Assembly (NCBI RefSeq): GCF_012641185.1
Contig: NZ_JAAXLK010000011.1
Location: forward strand, 23,914 to 87,913
Reading direction: 5' to 3'
Length of the DNA: 64,000 nt
Origin: Levilactobacillus tujiorum
GTDB lineage: Bacteria > Bacillota > Bacilli > Lactobacillales > Lactobacillaceae
This document shows positions 1 to 8,183 of this stretch, in pieces. Position 1 is the first letter of the stretch, and every line of letters starts with the position of its first letter. Made by a program: the position numbers and the translations under genes. The notes below the pieces were generated by a model. The model was not told the DNA's origin. It saw only the letters and a list, made by a program, of their open reading frames with translations, and searched no databases.

Positions 1-326
1 CCATATAGCAGGCCACCGCAAATCAGGCCAGAAACCACCATGAAGCCAAAGCCCGCGAAGGCAATGTGCTTCGAATTAATAAAACTATCTTCACCGTTAA
101 AGAAGGCCACCCGCCGAGCAATCGCCGACGGAAAACCCGCAGTTCCCAGCGCAATGAACAACGCATAGGGCGTGTAAGCCGTATTAAACAACGCCTGCGC
201 CACCGTCTGATGTTGCGGTGACCCAATCATCGCCAACCAAGGAATCAGGTAAACAACCCCTAAAATCCGCGAAAAAATACTCCCAAACGAGAGCCAAAAT
301 GAACCTGAAACAATTTTTTTATCCAT
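1..326 (-). CDS. MurJ/YtgP-like lipid flippase, 5' end only
   Basis: The reading frame runs off the left edge of the window, leaving about 108 N-terminal residues. It begins MDKKIVSGSFWLSFG and continues through hydrophobic segments with SRILGVVYLIPWLAMIG and LFIALGTAGFPSAIAR. This pattern matches the N-terminus of the MurJ/YtgP/SpoVB group of polysaccharide and lipid II flippases (MOP superfamily), multi-pass membrane proteins. An in-frame stop lies seven codons upstream of the ATG, and no strong Shine-Dalgarno site is visible, so TTG or GTG codons a few residues upstream are alternative starts. The substrate cannot be told from the fragment: lipid II and exopolysaccharide units are both possible. 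Confidence 0.7.
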   Translation of the reverse strand, partial: MDKKIVSGSFWLSFGSIFSRILGVVYLIPWLAMIGSPQHQTVAQALFNTAYTPYALFIALGTAGFPSAIARRVAFFNGEDSFINSKHIAFAGFGFMVVSGLICGGLLY

Positions 327-458
327 TAAATTTGCACACACCAATCAGTCTAGTGTCAAAGCACCACTCGCTAGGATACTCCTCTCAATCGCAACTGTAC
401 ATAACCAATGCAGCTACACCGGCGAACTTAGCGTTAACTTAATTAGCCAGGACCTAAA

Positions 459-494
459 AAAGTATCGAGAAATCGACTGATCTCTCGATACTTT
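459..494 (-). terminator. Hairpin with T-run on the minus strand
   Basis: A perfect 12-bp stem (459-470 with 483-494, arms AAAGTATCGAGA and TCTCGATACTTT) encloses a 12-nt loop. On the minus strand it is followed by six T residues, the form of an intrinsic terminator. No gene ending just before it is recognised, so what it terminates is unknown. Confidence 0.5.
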
Positions 495-582
495 ATGCTG
501 ACTAATTACTAACTGGAGGTTGAAAGATAAAATACCTGCCCTATCCCAGTAATGGAAAACGTTTACGTTATTAAATTTGACT

Positions 583-1057
583 AAATTGGTCGCACTCCGG
601 CTGCCAGGGATTCCGCCTGCTGTGGGGACGCTTCAGCCTGGAAGCCCACCAGTCTTCTCGCTCGATTTGGAGCCACGAAAAATCCGTGTCTCCAAAGTCG
701 CCCGTGCTGTAAGCTGGCAAAAGAACAATCGCCAGCTAACACCACTTTCACGGCTGGCTCCATCCCTGTCCTCCTCCGGCTTTGATGGCGTTTTACCACG
801 ACAACAGTTGAGAAAAAGTGGCTACTTAGTATTTTCAATTCTATTGATAACGACCGCAGCAGTCATTATCCTAGTTGCCTAAGAGAACTGTGTAAGCCGA
901 GAGGTCGGCAGATATGGGCTCAGGCGCGTCGTTCTACTTAGCTAGTAAGCGACCTGCTTACTGGCTTAGTAGAAAACCAAGCTTGGAGACTCGGTACTTT
1001 CGAGGCTTCAAGTTGTGTTCGCACCGATCCAGCCCATATCTGCCGACCGGTAAGGCG
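583..1057. repeat. Structured intergenic repeat, full copy A
   Basis: This is the longest copy of a dispersed element also found at 34087-34523, 39948-40044 and 17256-17290. The left part shares the core CAGGGATTCCGCCTGCTGTG with the copies at 34.1 and (nearly) 39.9 kb. The right part is closed by an 18-bp perfect inverted repeat (903-920 with 1031-1048). Inside lie a 17-bp hairpin (934-950 with 956-972, two mismatches) and a second imperfect hairpin near 979-1013. The copy ends with GGTAAGGCG, as in the 34.5 kb copy. ORFs crossing it lack conserved protein features. It fills the intergenic stretch beyond the 3' end of the S9 peptidase gene. Confidence 0.75.
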
Positions 1058-1176
1058 CAGGGACCACCGATCTACCTAGTTTTAATCCTATGATTATTGC
1101 TAGGACAGGTATAACCGGTAATTTGAAACTTTCATCTTCAAAAATGTAAGCCACAGCCTGAGACAACCCGCCGTCC

Positions 1177-3150
1177 CTACTGCTCGCGGTTAACCGCAGG
1201 ATGGGCCGTGAACCATTCTGTCATGTCGTCAATGCGCTTGACCCGCAGACTAGGCAATCCGTTGCGGGAAACCCCGTGGAAACTCTGCGGATAGCGAATG
1301 AAATCAGCGTCGACACCATTGCGTTTGACCGCGGTAAAGAATTCTTCCGACTGACTGATCGGACAACGCATATCCCATTCGCCATGAAGCAGCCGAATGG
1401 GTGTTTTGACATACTGCGCATAAGCCAGTGGTGAGCGGTGCCAGTATTCCGCGACGCCCCCATCCGCGAACAAGTCGATTCCCAACTCCTCAGGGTTAAA
1501 GTAGAAGCCGATATCACTGGTCCCGAACAAGCTGATCCAATTGGTTACCGAGCGCTGGGACACTGCCGCAGCGAAGCGGTTCGTGTGACCAACTGCCCAG
1601 GTCGTCATGAAGCCGCCATAGGAACCACCCGCAATATACTGTCGCGTCGCATCTAGCTCTGTAAAGTTTTGTAATGCCACATCTAATCCAGTCAAGACAT
1701 CGGTAAAATCATCCTCACCATAATGGCCGTTAACGTGACTCTCAAAGGCCTGACCGTAACTGGTAGATCCTCGTGGATTGAAGAAGACGACGCCGTATCC
1801 TCGACTAGCATGAACTTGAAATTCATAGAAGAACGTTTCGCCATAATTTGCATGAGGACCGCCGTGAACATACAGGAGCACTGGTGTCTTAGCCGCTTGC
1901 GTTTGCGCCGGTAAATACCAGCCCTCTAGCGCCTGACCATCCGTTGCTTGATAATCGAATCGTTGGGGATGCGCAAAGCTATGGGTGGCTTCATACGCCG
2001 CATTGGGATCATACTGAACCGTCTCGTCACCAGCCAGCGGGAAGGTAACTAATTGACTAGGAATATCCTGATAGGACACACTCAACGCCAACGTTTCCGC
2101 ATCAATCACGTCAAAGTCAACGATCTGGCGGGCCGTATCATCTACCAATTGACTACCGGCACGACTCCCGACGTAAAGCTGACTGTGCCCGTGAAAGGCC
2201 GGCGCAAAGACTACCCGTTGATCATCCAACCAGCGGACCAATTTACTGCCCGGATGCTGAACAAAGTCACCCGCAAATTCGGGCGCTGGGTCAGCATCCA
2301 GATCATCCGTCAGACTAATCGGATCGCCGCCAGTCGCCGGCACCAGATAAACGTTAGCTACCGTATGCCGCCCCGCCGCACCGTTATCTCCAACCAAGGC
2401 AACCTGCTGACCGTCGGGAGATATCGTCGCATCTTCGAAATGCCCGTGGGTAAACTGCGCCGTTAGATCTACCGTTTGCCCCGTCTGCGTATCTAACCGA
2501 TAGGCACCGTGGGCAAAATTCCGGTCATCTTCCGGGTGATCATCGCGTAATACCGTGACGTAGCGACCATCGGCACTCACCGAAGTCAGGCTGAAGTCGT
2601 CACCCTGTTGGCTAATCTCTTCCACCGCCCCCGTGCTAGGCAGGTAACGCCGCAACCGGTACACCCCGTCCTGCGGTAACCAGCCATAACCATCAGCCTT
2701 GTTGATCAAGCGCGTCACGTGCCGGGTCTGTGGGAAAGTTTCTTGATTTGGTAGCTTAGGTTTTTCCGCCGTTTCCGTCGTCTTAAAATAGATACTCTGC
2801 CCATCAGCCGCCGCAATCACCGTCGCTACCGCCTCATTCGGAGTCTCCATCGTCAATTGGACGGGTTCACCACCGGTCGTTGCTACCGTAAATAGCTGCG
2901 GCTGATCAGTCCTCACCTGCGCAGCGTAGTATAACTGACCATCGGCCACTGCTGGTTGCAGATTGAGCTGGCCGTTCGCCGCAATCGTTTGAACATGTCC
3001 AGCCGCGTCCGCTCGCTTCAGGCGTGAGCAATAACGGTTATTCGTTGCATCAATCCCATTTTCCACGAAAAAGACTTGATCCCCCGTCGCTAACACTTGG
3101 GAAACCGACTTCAATTGAAATAAATCTTGTGCACGCACACCGCGAGCCAT
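1177..3150 (-). CDS. S9 family serine peptidase (acylaminoacyl/dipeptidyl peptidase type)
   Basis: A prolyl-oligopeptidase family protein with an N-terminal beta-propeller of repeated strands (about residues 1-390) and a C-terminal alpha/beta hydrolase domain. Counting from an upstream ATG two codons earlier, the nucleophile is Ser512 in GGSYGGFM, followed by Asp595 in HGEWDMRCP and His627 in PQSFHGVSR, the S9 order of Ser, Asp, His. There is no signal peptide, so it probably acts in the cytoplasm on short peptides. I chose the second ATG (3150) because GAGGAG lies 8 nt upstream of it, against 2 nt for the first (3156). A strong promoter stands upstream and the gene diverges from the PanE-like gene. 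Confidence 0.88.
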   Translation of the reverse strand: MARGVRAQDLFQLKSVSQVLATGDQVFFVENGIDATNNRYCSRLKRADAAGHVQTIAANGQLNLQPAVADGQLYYAAQVRTDQPQLFTVATTGGEPVQLTMETPNEAVATVIAAADGQSIYFKTTETAEKPKLPNQETFPQTRHVTRLINKADGYGWLPQDGVYRLRRYLPSTGAVEEISQQGDDFSLTSVSADGRYVTVLRDDHPEDDRNFAHGAYRLDTQTGQTVDLTAQFTHGHFEDATISPDGQQVALVGDNGAAGRHTVANVYLVPATGGDPISLTDDLDADPAPEFAGDFVQHPGSKLVRWLDDQRVVFAPAFHGHSQLYVGSRAGSQLVDDTARQIVDFDVIDAETLALSVSYQDIPSQLVTFPLAGDETVQYDPNAAYEATHSFAHPQRFDYQATDGQALEGWYLPAQTQAAKTPVLLYVHGGPHANYGETFFYEFQVHASRGYGVVFFNPRGSTSYGQAFESHVNGHYGEDDFTDVLTGLDVALQNFTELDATRQYIAGGSYGGFMTTWAVGHTNRFAAAVSQRSVTNWISLFGTSDIGFYFNPEELGIDLFADGGVAEYWHRSPLAYAQYVKTPIRLLHGEWDMRCPISQSEEFFTAVKRNGVDADFIRYPQSFHGVSRNGLPSLRVKRIDDMTEWFTAHPAVNREQ

Positions 3151-3209
3151 ACGCATCGCTCCTCGTTTATAATTTTTCTCATTATTTTCTCATTTAGCAG
3201 TTGTGTTTC

Positions 3210-3238
3210 ATACTAATCCAGCGGCTACAGGATGTCAA
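3210..3238 (-). promoter_or_regulatory. Promoter of the S9 peptidase gene
   Basis: On the minus strand TTGACA (3233-3238) is followed after 17 nt by TAGTAT (3210-3215), a consensus-like sigma-A promoter about 60 nt upstream of the start codon. Confidence 0.65.
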
Positions 3239-3314
3239 TTCTCAATTCCGTTGCGGCCGATCAAGCGAAAGCTGATACACTGGAAGTAACTAAAATTGAA
3301 GGAGTGAGCTTGAA

Positions 3315-4247
3315 ATGAAAATTGCAATTGCTGGCGCGGGTGCGATGGGCAGCCGCTTTGGCGTCAAACTTCAATCAGCTGGTAATCAGGTCACGCTGAT
3401 CGACAACTGGGCCGACCACGTCACCACCATTCAGCAACAAGGTCTGACCGTGACAACCGATGATGGCACCGATCACGTCTATCAGATGACCACAAAACGG
3501 CCACAAGAGGTCACCACGACCTTTGATCTCGTCATCCTCTTTACGAAAGCCATGCAGATGGACCAGATGCTGCAACAACTTAACGGTGTCTTAGGGAATC
3601 AGCCGGCGGTCTTGACGCTAGCCAATGGTATCGGCAATATCGAAACGATTGAACGTCACGTGCCTAAGGACCACGTCGTCGCCGGGACAACCGTGTGGTC
3701 TTCCAGCCTCACCGGTCCGGGCCACATCACGGTCACCGGCACTGGCAGCATTTCCCTACAGGCGATGGTTCCCGACAAGTTTCCTGACTTGCCCGGCCTG
3801 ATCGCCACGCTAAACGCTGCCGGTCTGAATGCCAGTCCTGCGCAGAACGTTCTGGCAGCTATTTGGAAAAAAGCTGGCCTCAACAGTGTGCTCAACACCT
3901 ACTGCACGTTATTTGACTGCAATATCGCTGAATTTGGTGGCCTCCCTAACTGGCGGAAACTTAACGACGCCGTTCTAAGCGAGTTTGAAGCCGTGGCTAC
4001 CGCTGCTAAGATTCAATTCAGTGCCACCGATGTGACGGCGCTCATCGCCGCTCAATTCGATCCCACCAAAAACGGTGGTCACTATCCTTCCATGCACCAA
4101 GATATGGCGAAGAAGCGGCCAACGGAAATCGATTTCCTTAACGGCTACGTTGCCCGCTTGGGTGAAAAATTAGGCGTGCCGGCCCCGACCAACGCGCTTC
4201 TAGCGCAGCTGATCCATAGCCAAGAGAGTCTCAAAGACATTAAGTAA
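3315..4247 (+). CDS. panE: 2-dehydropantoate 2-reductase family protein
   Basis: A 310-residue cytoplasmic reductase of the ApbA/PanE family, which reduces ketopantoate to pantoate with NADPH on the way to pantothenate and CoA. The nucleotide-binding motif GAGAMG is at residues 7-12. The C-terminal helical domain has IWKKAGLNSVLN around residues 183-194, where the family keeps its catalytic lysine and asparagine. A strong GAAGGAGTG stands before the ATG. No other pantothenate genes are adjacent. Paralogues acting on other 2-keto acids are common in lactobacilli, so the symbol is by family resemblance. Confidence 0.8.
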   Translation: MKIAIAGAGAMGSRFGVKLQSAGNQVTLIDNWADHVTTIQQQGLTVTTDDGTDHVYQMTTKRPQEVTTTFDLVILFTKAMQMDQMLQQLNGVLGNQPAVLTLANGIGNIETIERHVPKDHVVAGTTVWSSSLTGPGHITVTGTGSISLQAMVPDKFPDLPGLIATLNAAGLNASPAQNVLAAIWKKAGLNSVLNTYCTLFDCNIAEFGGLPNWRKLNDAVLSEFEAVATAAKIQFSATDVTALIAAQFDPTKNGGHYPSMHQDMAKKRPTEIDFLNGYVARLGEKLGVPAPTNALLAQLIHSQESLKDIK

Positions 4248-4429
4248 CACAAAAATCATTGCACCACGCTCTGTGGTTTTGACACTATATGTAGAAAATG
4301 ACCATATTTTCGTACTATATCTAGTTGTTTTTTTCGGAAATTCATCGTAACATAGACCTATACTCATTTTAACCGTACGTTAGATCAGCAACTTTAACGG
4401 TGGCGGAAAACTCAGGAGGGCTAAAGACG

Positions 4430-4717
4430 ATGGACGTTTTAAGAAGATCACAGACTACTATGCATCCTGGTGGCCTAACCGTGGAAAATCTAGCTGGGGA
4501 ACACGTTCCGTTTAACCCCCGCCAAATCCACGCTGCACTCAGTGCACTCACCAATGATCCGACGGTTGTTCACCGCGTAGAAAGCTTAATCGTTGCCCAA
4601 TTGGCCGGCTTTGACGTCGTTGCCACCGGAACCATCGAAGCAACCGTGGTGGACACCTTGGAACAGCTAGGCTATGCCAATATGGCACGGAGCTACCGTA
4701 AGCAACAACACGTTTAG
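4430..4717 (+). CDS. Stand-alone ATP-cone domain protein
   Basis: A 95-residue protein that is almost entirely one domain. GLTVENLAGEHVPFNPRQI, then AALSAL, a middle helix, a conserved-looking TIEATVVDTLEQLGY and AxSYRKQ follow the ATP-cone pattern of NrdR and ribonucleotide reductases (a strand pair, F-x-x-x-K/R-I, then a helix ending G-Y-x-x-x-A-x-x-Y). No zinc ribbon (NrdR) and no reductase domain is attached. The ATG at 4430 has AGGAGG 10 nt upstream; a GTG at 4400 is open in frame but lacks such a site. A terminator follows at once, so it is monocistronic. Role unknown; nucleotide sensing is inference from the fold. Confidence 0.6.
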   Translation: MDVLRRSQTTMHPGGLTVENLAGEHVPFNPRQIHAALSALTNDPTVVHRVESLIVAQLAGFDVVATGTIEATVVDTLEQLGYANMARSYRKQQHV

Positions 4718-4740
4718 TGGTGTCCTTTAAAAATACTTAG

Positions 4741-4771
4741 CAGACCGGATCATCCTATCCGGTCTGTTTTT
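4741..4771 (+). terminator. Terminator of the ATP-cone gene
   Basis: A 10-bp perfect stem CAGACCGGAT / ATCCGGTCTG with a 6-nt loop is followed by five T residues, 23 nt after the stop codon. Confidence 0.85.
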
Positions 4772-4794
4772 GTCAGCTCGTTTTCAATAACACG

Positions 4795-4845
4795 AAAAAA
4801 GCGATGATCCGCGCCCCCTTGTTTAGGGGCTGTGATCATCGCTTT
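4795..4845 (-). terminator. Second hairpin terminator, minus strand
   Basis: A long stem (AAAGCGATGATC with GATCATCGCTTT, plus an inner GCCCC/GGGGC) ends in six T residues on the minus strand. It backs up the nearer terminator of the Spx gene and insulates it from the convergent ATP-cone gene. Confidence 0.6.
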
Positions 4846-4875
4846 ACTAATTTTATTATATTGGGTGTTTTCCAC

Positions 4876-4910
4876 AAAAAACCGATCAGCACTCCCCCGA
4901 GAACTGATCG
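4876..4910 (-). terminator. Terminator of the spx-like gene
   Basis: On the minus strand CGATCAG and CTGATCG pair around a 14-nt loop and are followed by G and six T residues, 8 nt past the stop codon. Confidence 0.75.
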
Positions 4911-4917
4911 ATCCAGT

Positions 4918-5316
4918 CTATGAGCTCAGTTGTGATTCCAAATGGTGTAATTCAGCCGTCCGCACTTCACGTGGTAAGAAACGACGAATTTCTTCTTCGT
5001 TGTAGCCGACTTCCAAGCGCTTATCATCAAAGATAATTGGCCGCTTGATCAAGTCTGGGTACTTAACAACTAAGTCAACAAGTTGGCTAACTGAAAGGCT
5101 ATCTAAGTCAATGTGTAATTCTTTGAATACATTTGACCGGGTAGAAATGATATCCTCACTACCATTTTCCGTTAAGCGTAAGATCTGCTTAACTTCAGCG
5201 GCATTCAGTGGCTTGGACTTGATGTTCCGTTCATTAAACGCAATATCATGATCCTTGAGCCATGCCCGTGCCTTCCGACTAGATGCGCTACTTGGCGCAA
5301 TATACAAATTGATCAT
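4918..5316 (-). CDS. Spx/ArsC family regulator lacking both redox cysteines
   Basis: A 132-residue protein of normal Spx length with the typical C-terminus RRFLPREVR and the conserved RPIIFDDKRL. Spx binds the RNA polymerase alpha C-terminal domain and redirects transcription under thiol stress. In the usual protein a CxxC switch sits at residues 10-13. Here the sequence is MINLYIAPSSASSRKARAW, so both positions are serine, and the thiol switch cannot form. A GGAAGTG site precedes the ATG. It stands alone with its own terminators. It is probably a paralogue with another signal or a constitutive activity; a frame or reading error is unlikely because flanking residues are well conserved. Confidence 0.85.
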   Translation of the reverse strand: MINLYIAPSSASSRKARAWLKDHDIAFNERNIKSKPLNAAEVKQILRLTENGSEDIISTRSNVFKELHIDLDSLSVSQLVDLVVKYPDLIKRPIIFDDKRLEVGYNEEEIRRFLPREVRTAELHHLESQLSS

Positions 5317-5730
5317 ATCTAAGCACTTCCTTATCGTTGGATTGAGTAACGATAGAAAAAAACAACTGACTTGTTCTGGTTCCCCCCGAATATTTCACTG
5401 AACTATCTAGTAGAACCAACTTATATGTTACCACAATTGAATGAATAATCAACCCTTTTTGGAAACTTTCTAAATAACACCCCACATTTTTTAGTGAGTT
5501 GGTTGGGACTCCCAACTATTTTCGCAGGTCGTCACCCCCTTGTGATAAATCCTAAAATCGCCCGTAACCATTGCGACTTCGGCATCCACAAAGTTATGGT
5601 AATCGTCCAACCAACCGCGGTTATCAGTCAATCAGCGAGAAATTATCATTCCAGGCGTCTCTTTTTTAGTCGAATGTATTAATATCCATTTATTTTGTTT
5701 TATTATTCAATCGCACCGTTTGATTGTTGA

Positions 5731-5744
5731 TAAAAGCGCTTACA
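5731..5744 (+). promoter_or_regulatory. cre-like CcpA site before the antiporter gene
   Basis: TAAAAGCGCTTACA agrees with the cre consensus TGWAARCGYTWNCW at 13 of 14 positions. It lies about 120 nt upstream of the antiporter start, so carbon catabolite control of this gene is possible. Confidence 0.4.
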
Positions 5745-5759
5745 CAAACTAACCTAAAT

Positions 5760-5828
5760 GGCTAAATCCCTACTCGCTTTAATCATTTAGCCCCCACATC
5801 GGCACCGAGGTGGGGTAAAATAGGGGCT
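5760..5828 (+). promoter_or_regulatory. Leader with competing hairpins before the antiporter
   Basis: Three pairings compete. GGCTAAAT (5760-5767) pairs with ATTTAGCC (5785-5792). CCCCAC (from about 5792) pairs with GTGGGG near 5810-5815 around a TCGG/CCGA inner stem. AGCCCC (5789-5794) pairs with GGGGCT (5823-5828). The mutually exclusive arms look like an attenuator or RNA thermosensor, but no known riboswitch signature is seen and there is no T-run. Confidence 0.35.
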
Positions 5829-5862
5829 ACTGATTAATTCTATCTGCTGGGAGGAGTTCATT

Positions 5863-7935
5863 GTGGTCGCTTTTTACGCCATCATTTTGCTGATCTTAGC
5901 GACGATTGTCGCCAATACCATCTACCCTTACTTTCCAATCATTCCTAAGGCTTTTTATCAAATCTTCATGGGGGCATTGCTCTCACTAGTCCCTTTGTAT
6001 CACCACTTTGTGCTAGAACCTGAGATGTTTATGCTCATCATCATCGCCCCATTGATGTTTTATGACGGGCAAAACGCTAACGCCCATGAACTCCGCAAAA
6101 ATGTGGGCTCAATCGTCTCAATGGCCATCGTACTCGCCGTGTTAACAGTCATTGGTATGGGCTACCTCAGTCACGCTATTCTGGCCGGAATCCCATTAGC
6201 TTTGGCGTTCGCCTTAGCAGCCATCGTGACCCCCACTGACGCGGTTGCCGTCTCATCTATTACGAGCAACATGGCCGTCCCCGAACGCGTCATGGGCATG
6301 TTAGAGCGCGAATCACTCTTTAACGATGCATCCGGCTTAGTCGCTTTTAACCTAGCGCTAGCCGCCTTTACCACTGGACAATTCTCCGTGGGCGCGGGTA
6401 TCAAACACTTTTTCGTCGTCTTCCTTGGTGGGCTCTTGATTGGTCTAATCCTAGGGATCGGTGCCGTCATCATTCGGGTCTACCTGGTTCAAAGTGGTAA
6501 GGACTCCTCCAGCGTGATCGTCCCTTACGATATCATGGTGCCCTTTCTCATTTACTTAGCAGCAGAACACCTTGAGCTATCTGGGATTCTGGCCGTAGTC
6601 GCCGCTGGCTTGATTTACAGTGCCTCAACGAATCAGCTACGGCTATCCAGCACCCAGCTACAGCTCGTTTCCCGTTCCACCTGGAGCATCTTCACTAACA
6701 TTTTGAACGGCTTCGTCTTTGTTTTGCTAGGGGTTTCGCTGCCAACTGTATGGGTAAATATTCAACAAGATCATAATAAATCATTGTCCCATTTTCTCTT
6801 ACTCGCCGTCGTGCTATATCTAGTCATGCTAGCACTACGCTACCTCTGGATTCGCCTCGACTGGGCCCTGATTCATTCGAAACCCGCTGATCGCTCCCAC
6901 CACGCCTTGATTGGCGCGCTCTCAGGCGTCCACGGGACCATCACCTTAGCCATGGCTTTCTCCTTACCCCTCACTGTAAACGGTGCCGCCTTTCCTTTCC
7001 GGAACACTATGATTTTCGTGGCGGCGGTCGTCATCATTCTGAGCTTACTGGTCCCCACGCTGGTGCTCCCGTTCATCTTGCCTAAGAAGGCCGCTGTGGT
7101 GGATCCTGCCGCCGTTGCTCACGAGCGTAAATCATTGGTCGCCTACGCTACGAAGCGCCTGGCCCAAGAGAATCCAGACAATCCCGCTGCTACTCAGTCG
7201 GTGATTGAAATTCTGAATAGTCAGGCCACCGGCGAACGCCCAGATAAGAAAAAGGTGCGCGACCTCATCAATCAAGCCACCCAAGTCGAAGTCCAAACCG
7301 TCCAAAAACTCGCCGATGACGGCATAATCCCCAGTGGCTATGCCAGCCGTTACGTTCGCATGCTCATTCTCAAATCACAGATGAGCAGTCACAATCCTTT
7401 CGTTAATTTAACCGTATGGGCCCGCTTCGTTTGGCATCGGCTCAGCTTCATGCTCAGTCGCAAATGGCGGCGTAAGAAGCGGATTGCGGAACAACAACGG
7501 CGCTTACAAGCAACACCCCATTCCGATCGGCAAGAGCAGCTTCAACAACAACGTATTCAGCAAGAAACTGGCAAACTCAAACGACGACCTCGACGAGATC
7601 CCCGTCGTAATCAGCAAAAGCGCGAAGTCTTTTTAAAGATTGAAGATGATATTTACACCAATATCGTCAACTTTCTAACTAAAATTTCTACGATCGACAA
7701 TCAAGCTGAGGTCAATTCGGTACGAAATTATTACAATGCCCGCCACCGCCGCTTCAAAACCAACACGGCCACCAATCAAAATGAATTATTTATTCAGGCG
7801 TTCCAGTACGAATATACCTACATTCGCCAACAACGAACAGCCGGCGCAATCCCCAAGGAACTGGCGGATGAGCTCTATCAGCAGGTCTCAACGGATCAGA
7901 TGCTGTACACCCAAGAAATTGCGGGTGCTGATTAA
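5863..7935 (+). CDS. CPA1-type Na+/H+ antiporter with long C-terminal domain
   Basis: A 690-residue membrane protein. Residues 1 to about 415 form roughly 12 transmembrane segments of the NhaP/CPA1 fold, with the transport motifs TPTDAVAV (Asp126) and FNDASGLV (Asn154-Asp155), the likely ion-binding pair. Residues 420-690 are a cytoplasmic tail with a very basic Gln/Arg-rich stretch around 535-585, which could sense pH or bind nucleotides. It exchanges cytoplasmic Na+ or K+ for protons. The GTG start has GGGAGGAG six nt upstream. Leader hairpins and a cre-like site lie before it. Cation preference cannot be told from sequence. Confidence 0.85.
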   Translation: MVAFYAIILLILATIVANTIYPYFPIIPKAFYQIFMGALLSLVPLYHHFVLEPEMFMLIIIAPLMFYDGQNANAHELRKNVGSIVSMAIVLAVLTVIGMGYLSHAILAGIPLALAFALAAIVTPTDAVAVSSITSNMAVPERVMGMLERESLFNDASGLVAFNLALAAFTTGQFSVGAGIKHFFVVFLGGLLIGLILGIGAVIIRVYLVQSGKDSSSVIVPYDIMVPFLIYLAAEHLELSGILAVVAAGLIYSASTNQLRLSSTQLQLVSRSTWSIFTNILNGFVFVLLGVSLPTVWVNIQQDHNKSLSHFLLLAVVLYLVMLALRYLWIRLDWALIHSKPADRSHHALIGALSGVHGTITLAMAFSLPLTVNGAAFPFRNTMIFVAAVVIILSLLVPTLVLPFILPKKAAVVDPAAVAHERKSLVAYATKRLAQENPDNPAATQSVIEILNSQATGERPDKKKVRDLINQATQVEVQTVQKLADDGIIPSGYASRYVRMLILKSQMSSHNPFVNLTVWARFVWHRLSFMLSRKWRRKKRIAEQQRRLQATPHSDRQEQLQQQRIQQETGKLKRRPRRDPRRNQQKREVFLKIEDDIYTNIVNFLTKISTIDNQAEVNSVRNYYNARHRRFKTNTATNQNELFIQAFQYEYTYIRQQRTAGAIPKELADELYQQVSTDQMLYTQEIAGAD

Positions 7936-8051
7936 TTTCTTTGACCACCGTCATATTTTCTTCACAATTAACTGCTATAGTGGGTCACATAACTTACGAA
8001 TTTACGAACGAATAAGTTGATAATTTTACTCCTCCAAAGTAAAAATTACGG

Positions 8052-8139
8052 TCGACCCGCTATGGGATCGACCGACTCCAAACGTAATAAACGTTTTCAA
8101 GCAGCAACGCGGACTTTTAGGTTCGGTTGCTGTTTTTTT
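8052..8139 (+). ncRNA. Candidate small RNA with three hairpins
   Basis: After the antiporter stop, a possible promoter (TTGATA at 8017-8022, 17 nt, TAAAAA at 8040-8045) is followed by part of a hairpin with arms CGGTCGA/TCGACCG, a second hairpin AAACGT/ACGTTT, and a terminator hairpin CAGCAAC/GTTGCTG with seven T residues. It may be an independent RNA of about 90 nt or only the 3' UTR and terminator of the antiporter transcript. The -10 is poor. Confidence 0.35.
8102..8139 (+). terminator. Terminator downstream of the antiporter gene
   Basis: CAGCAAC (8102-8108) and GTTGCTG (8126-8132) form the stem, followed by seven T residues. Confidence 0.75.
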
Positions 8140-8183
8140 GTATAAGAGTGTGAGGCAAGGCGCTTAGCTTCCGAGCATTAGGG

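Larger units (their letters stand above)
5317..5862. other. Long intergenic stretch upstream of the antiporter gene
   Basis: This stretch has no ORF that I can support. It holds the divergent promoters of the Spx-like and antiporter genes, a small hairpin with arms GTTGGG/CCCAAC near 5501-5515, and the cre-like site and folded leader described separately. Confidence 0.5.

Noticed and set aside
577..882. ORFs of 101 and 85 codons on both strands as a protein gene
   Set aside because: They lie inside the repeated element; the same DNA at 34.1 kb has different frames, and the hairpin structure explains the conservation.
2053..2466. 137-codon plus-strand ORF inside the S9 peptidase gene
   Set aside because: It is antisense to a well-conserved gene and has no supporting motif.
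4248..4399. Terminator after the PanE-like gene
   Set aside because: Only a 4-5 bp CCAC/GTGG hairpin with TTTT is present, too weak to list.
5494..5682. 62-codon ORF in the antiporter leader
   Set aside because: It has no ribosome site and its composition is not protein-like; the stretch reads as regulatory DNA.
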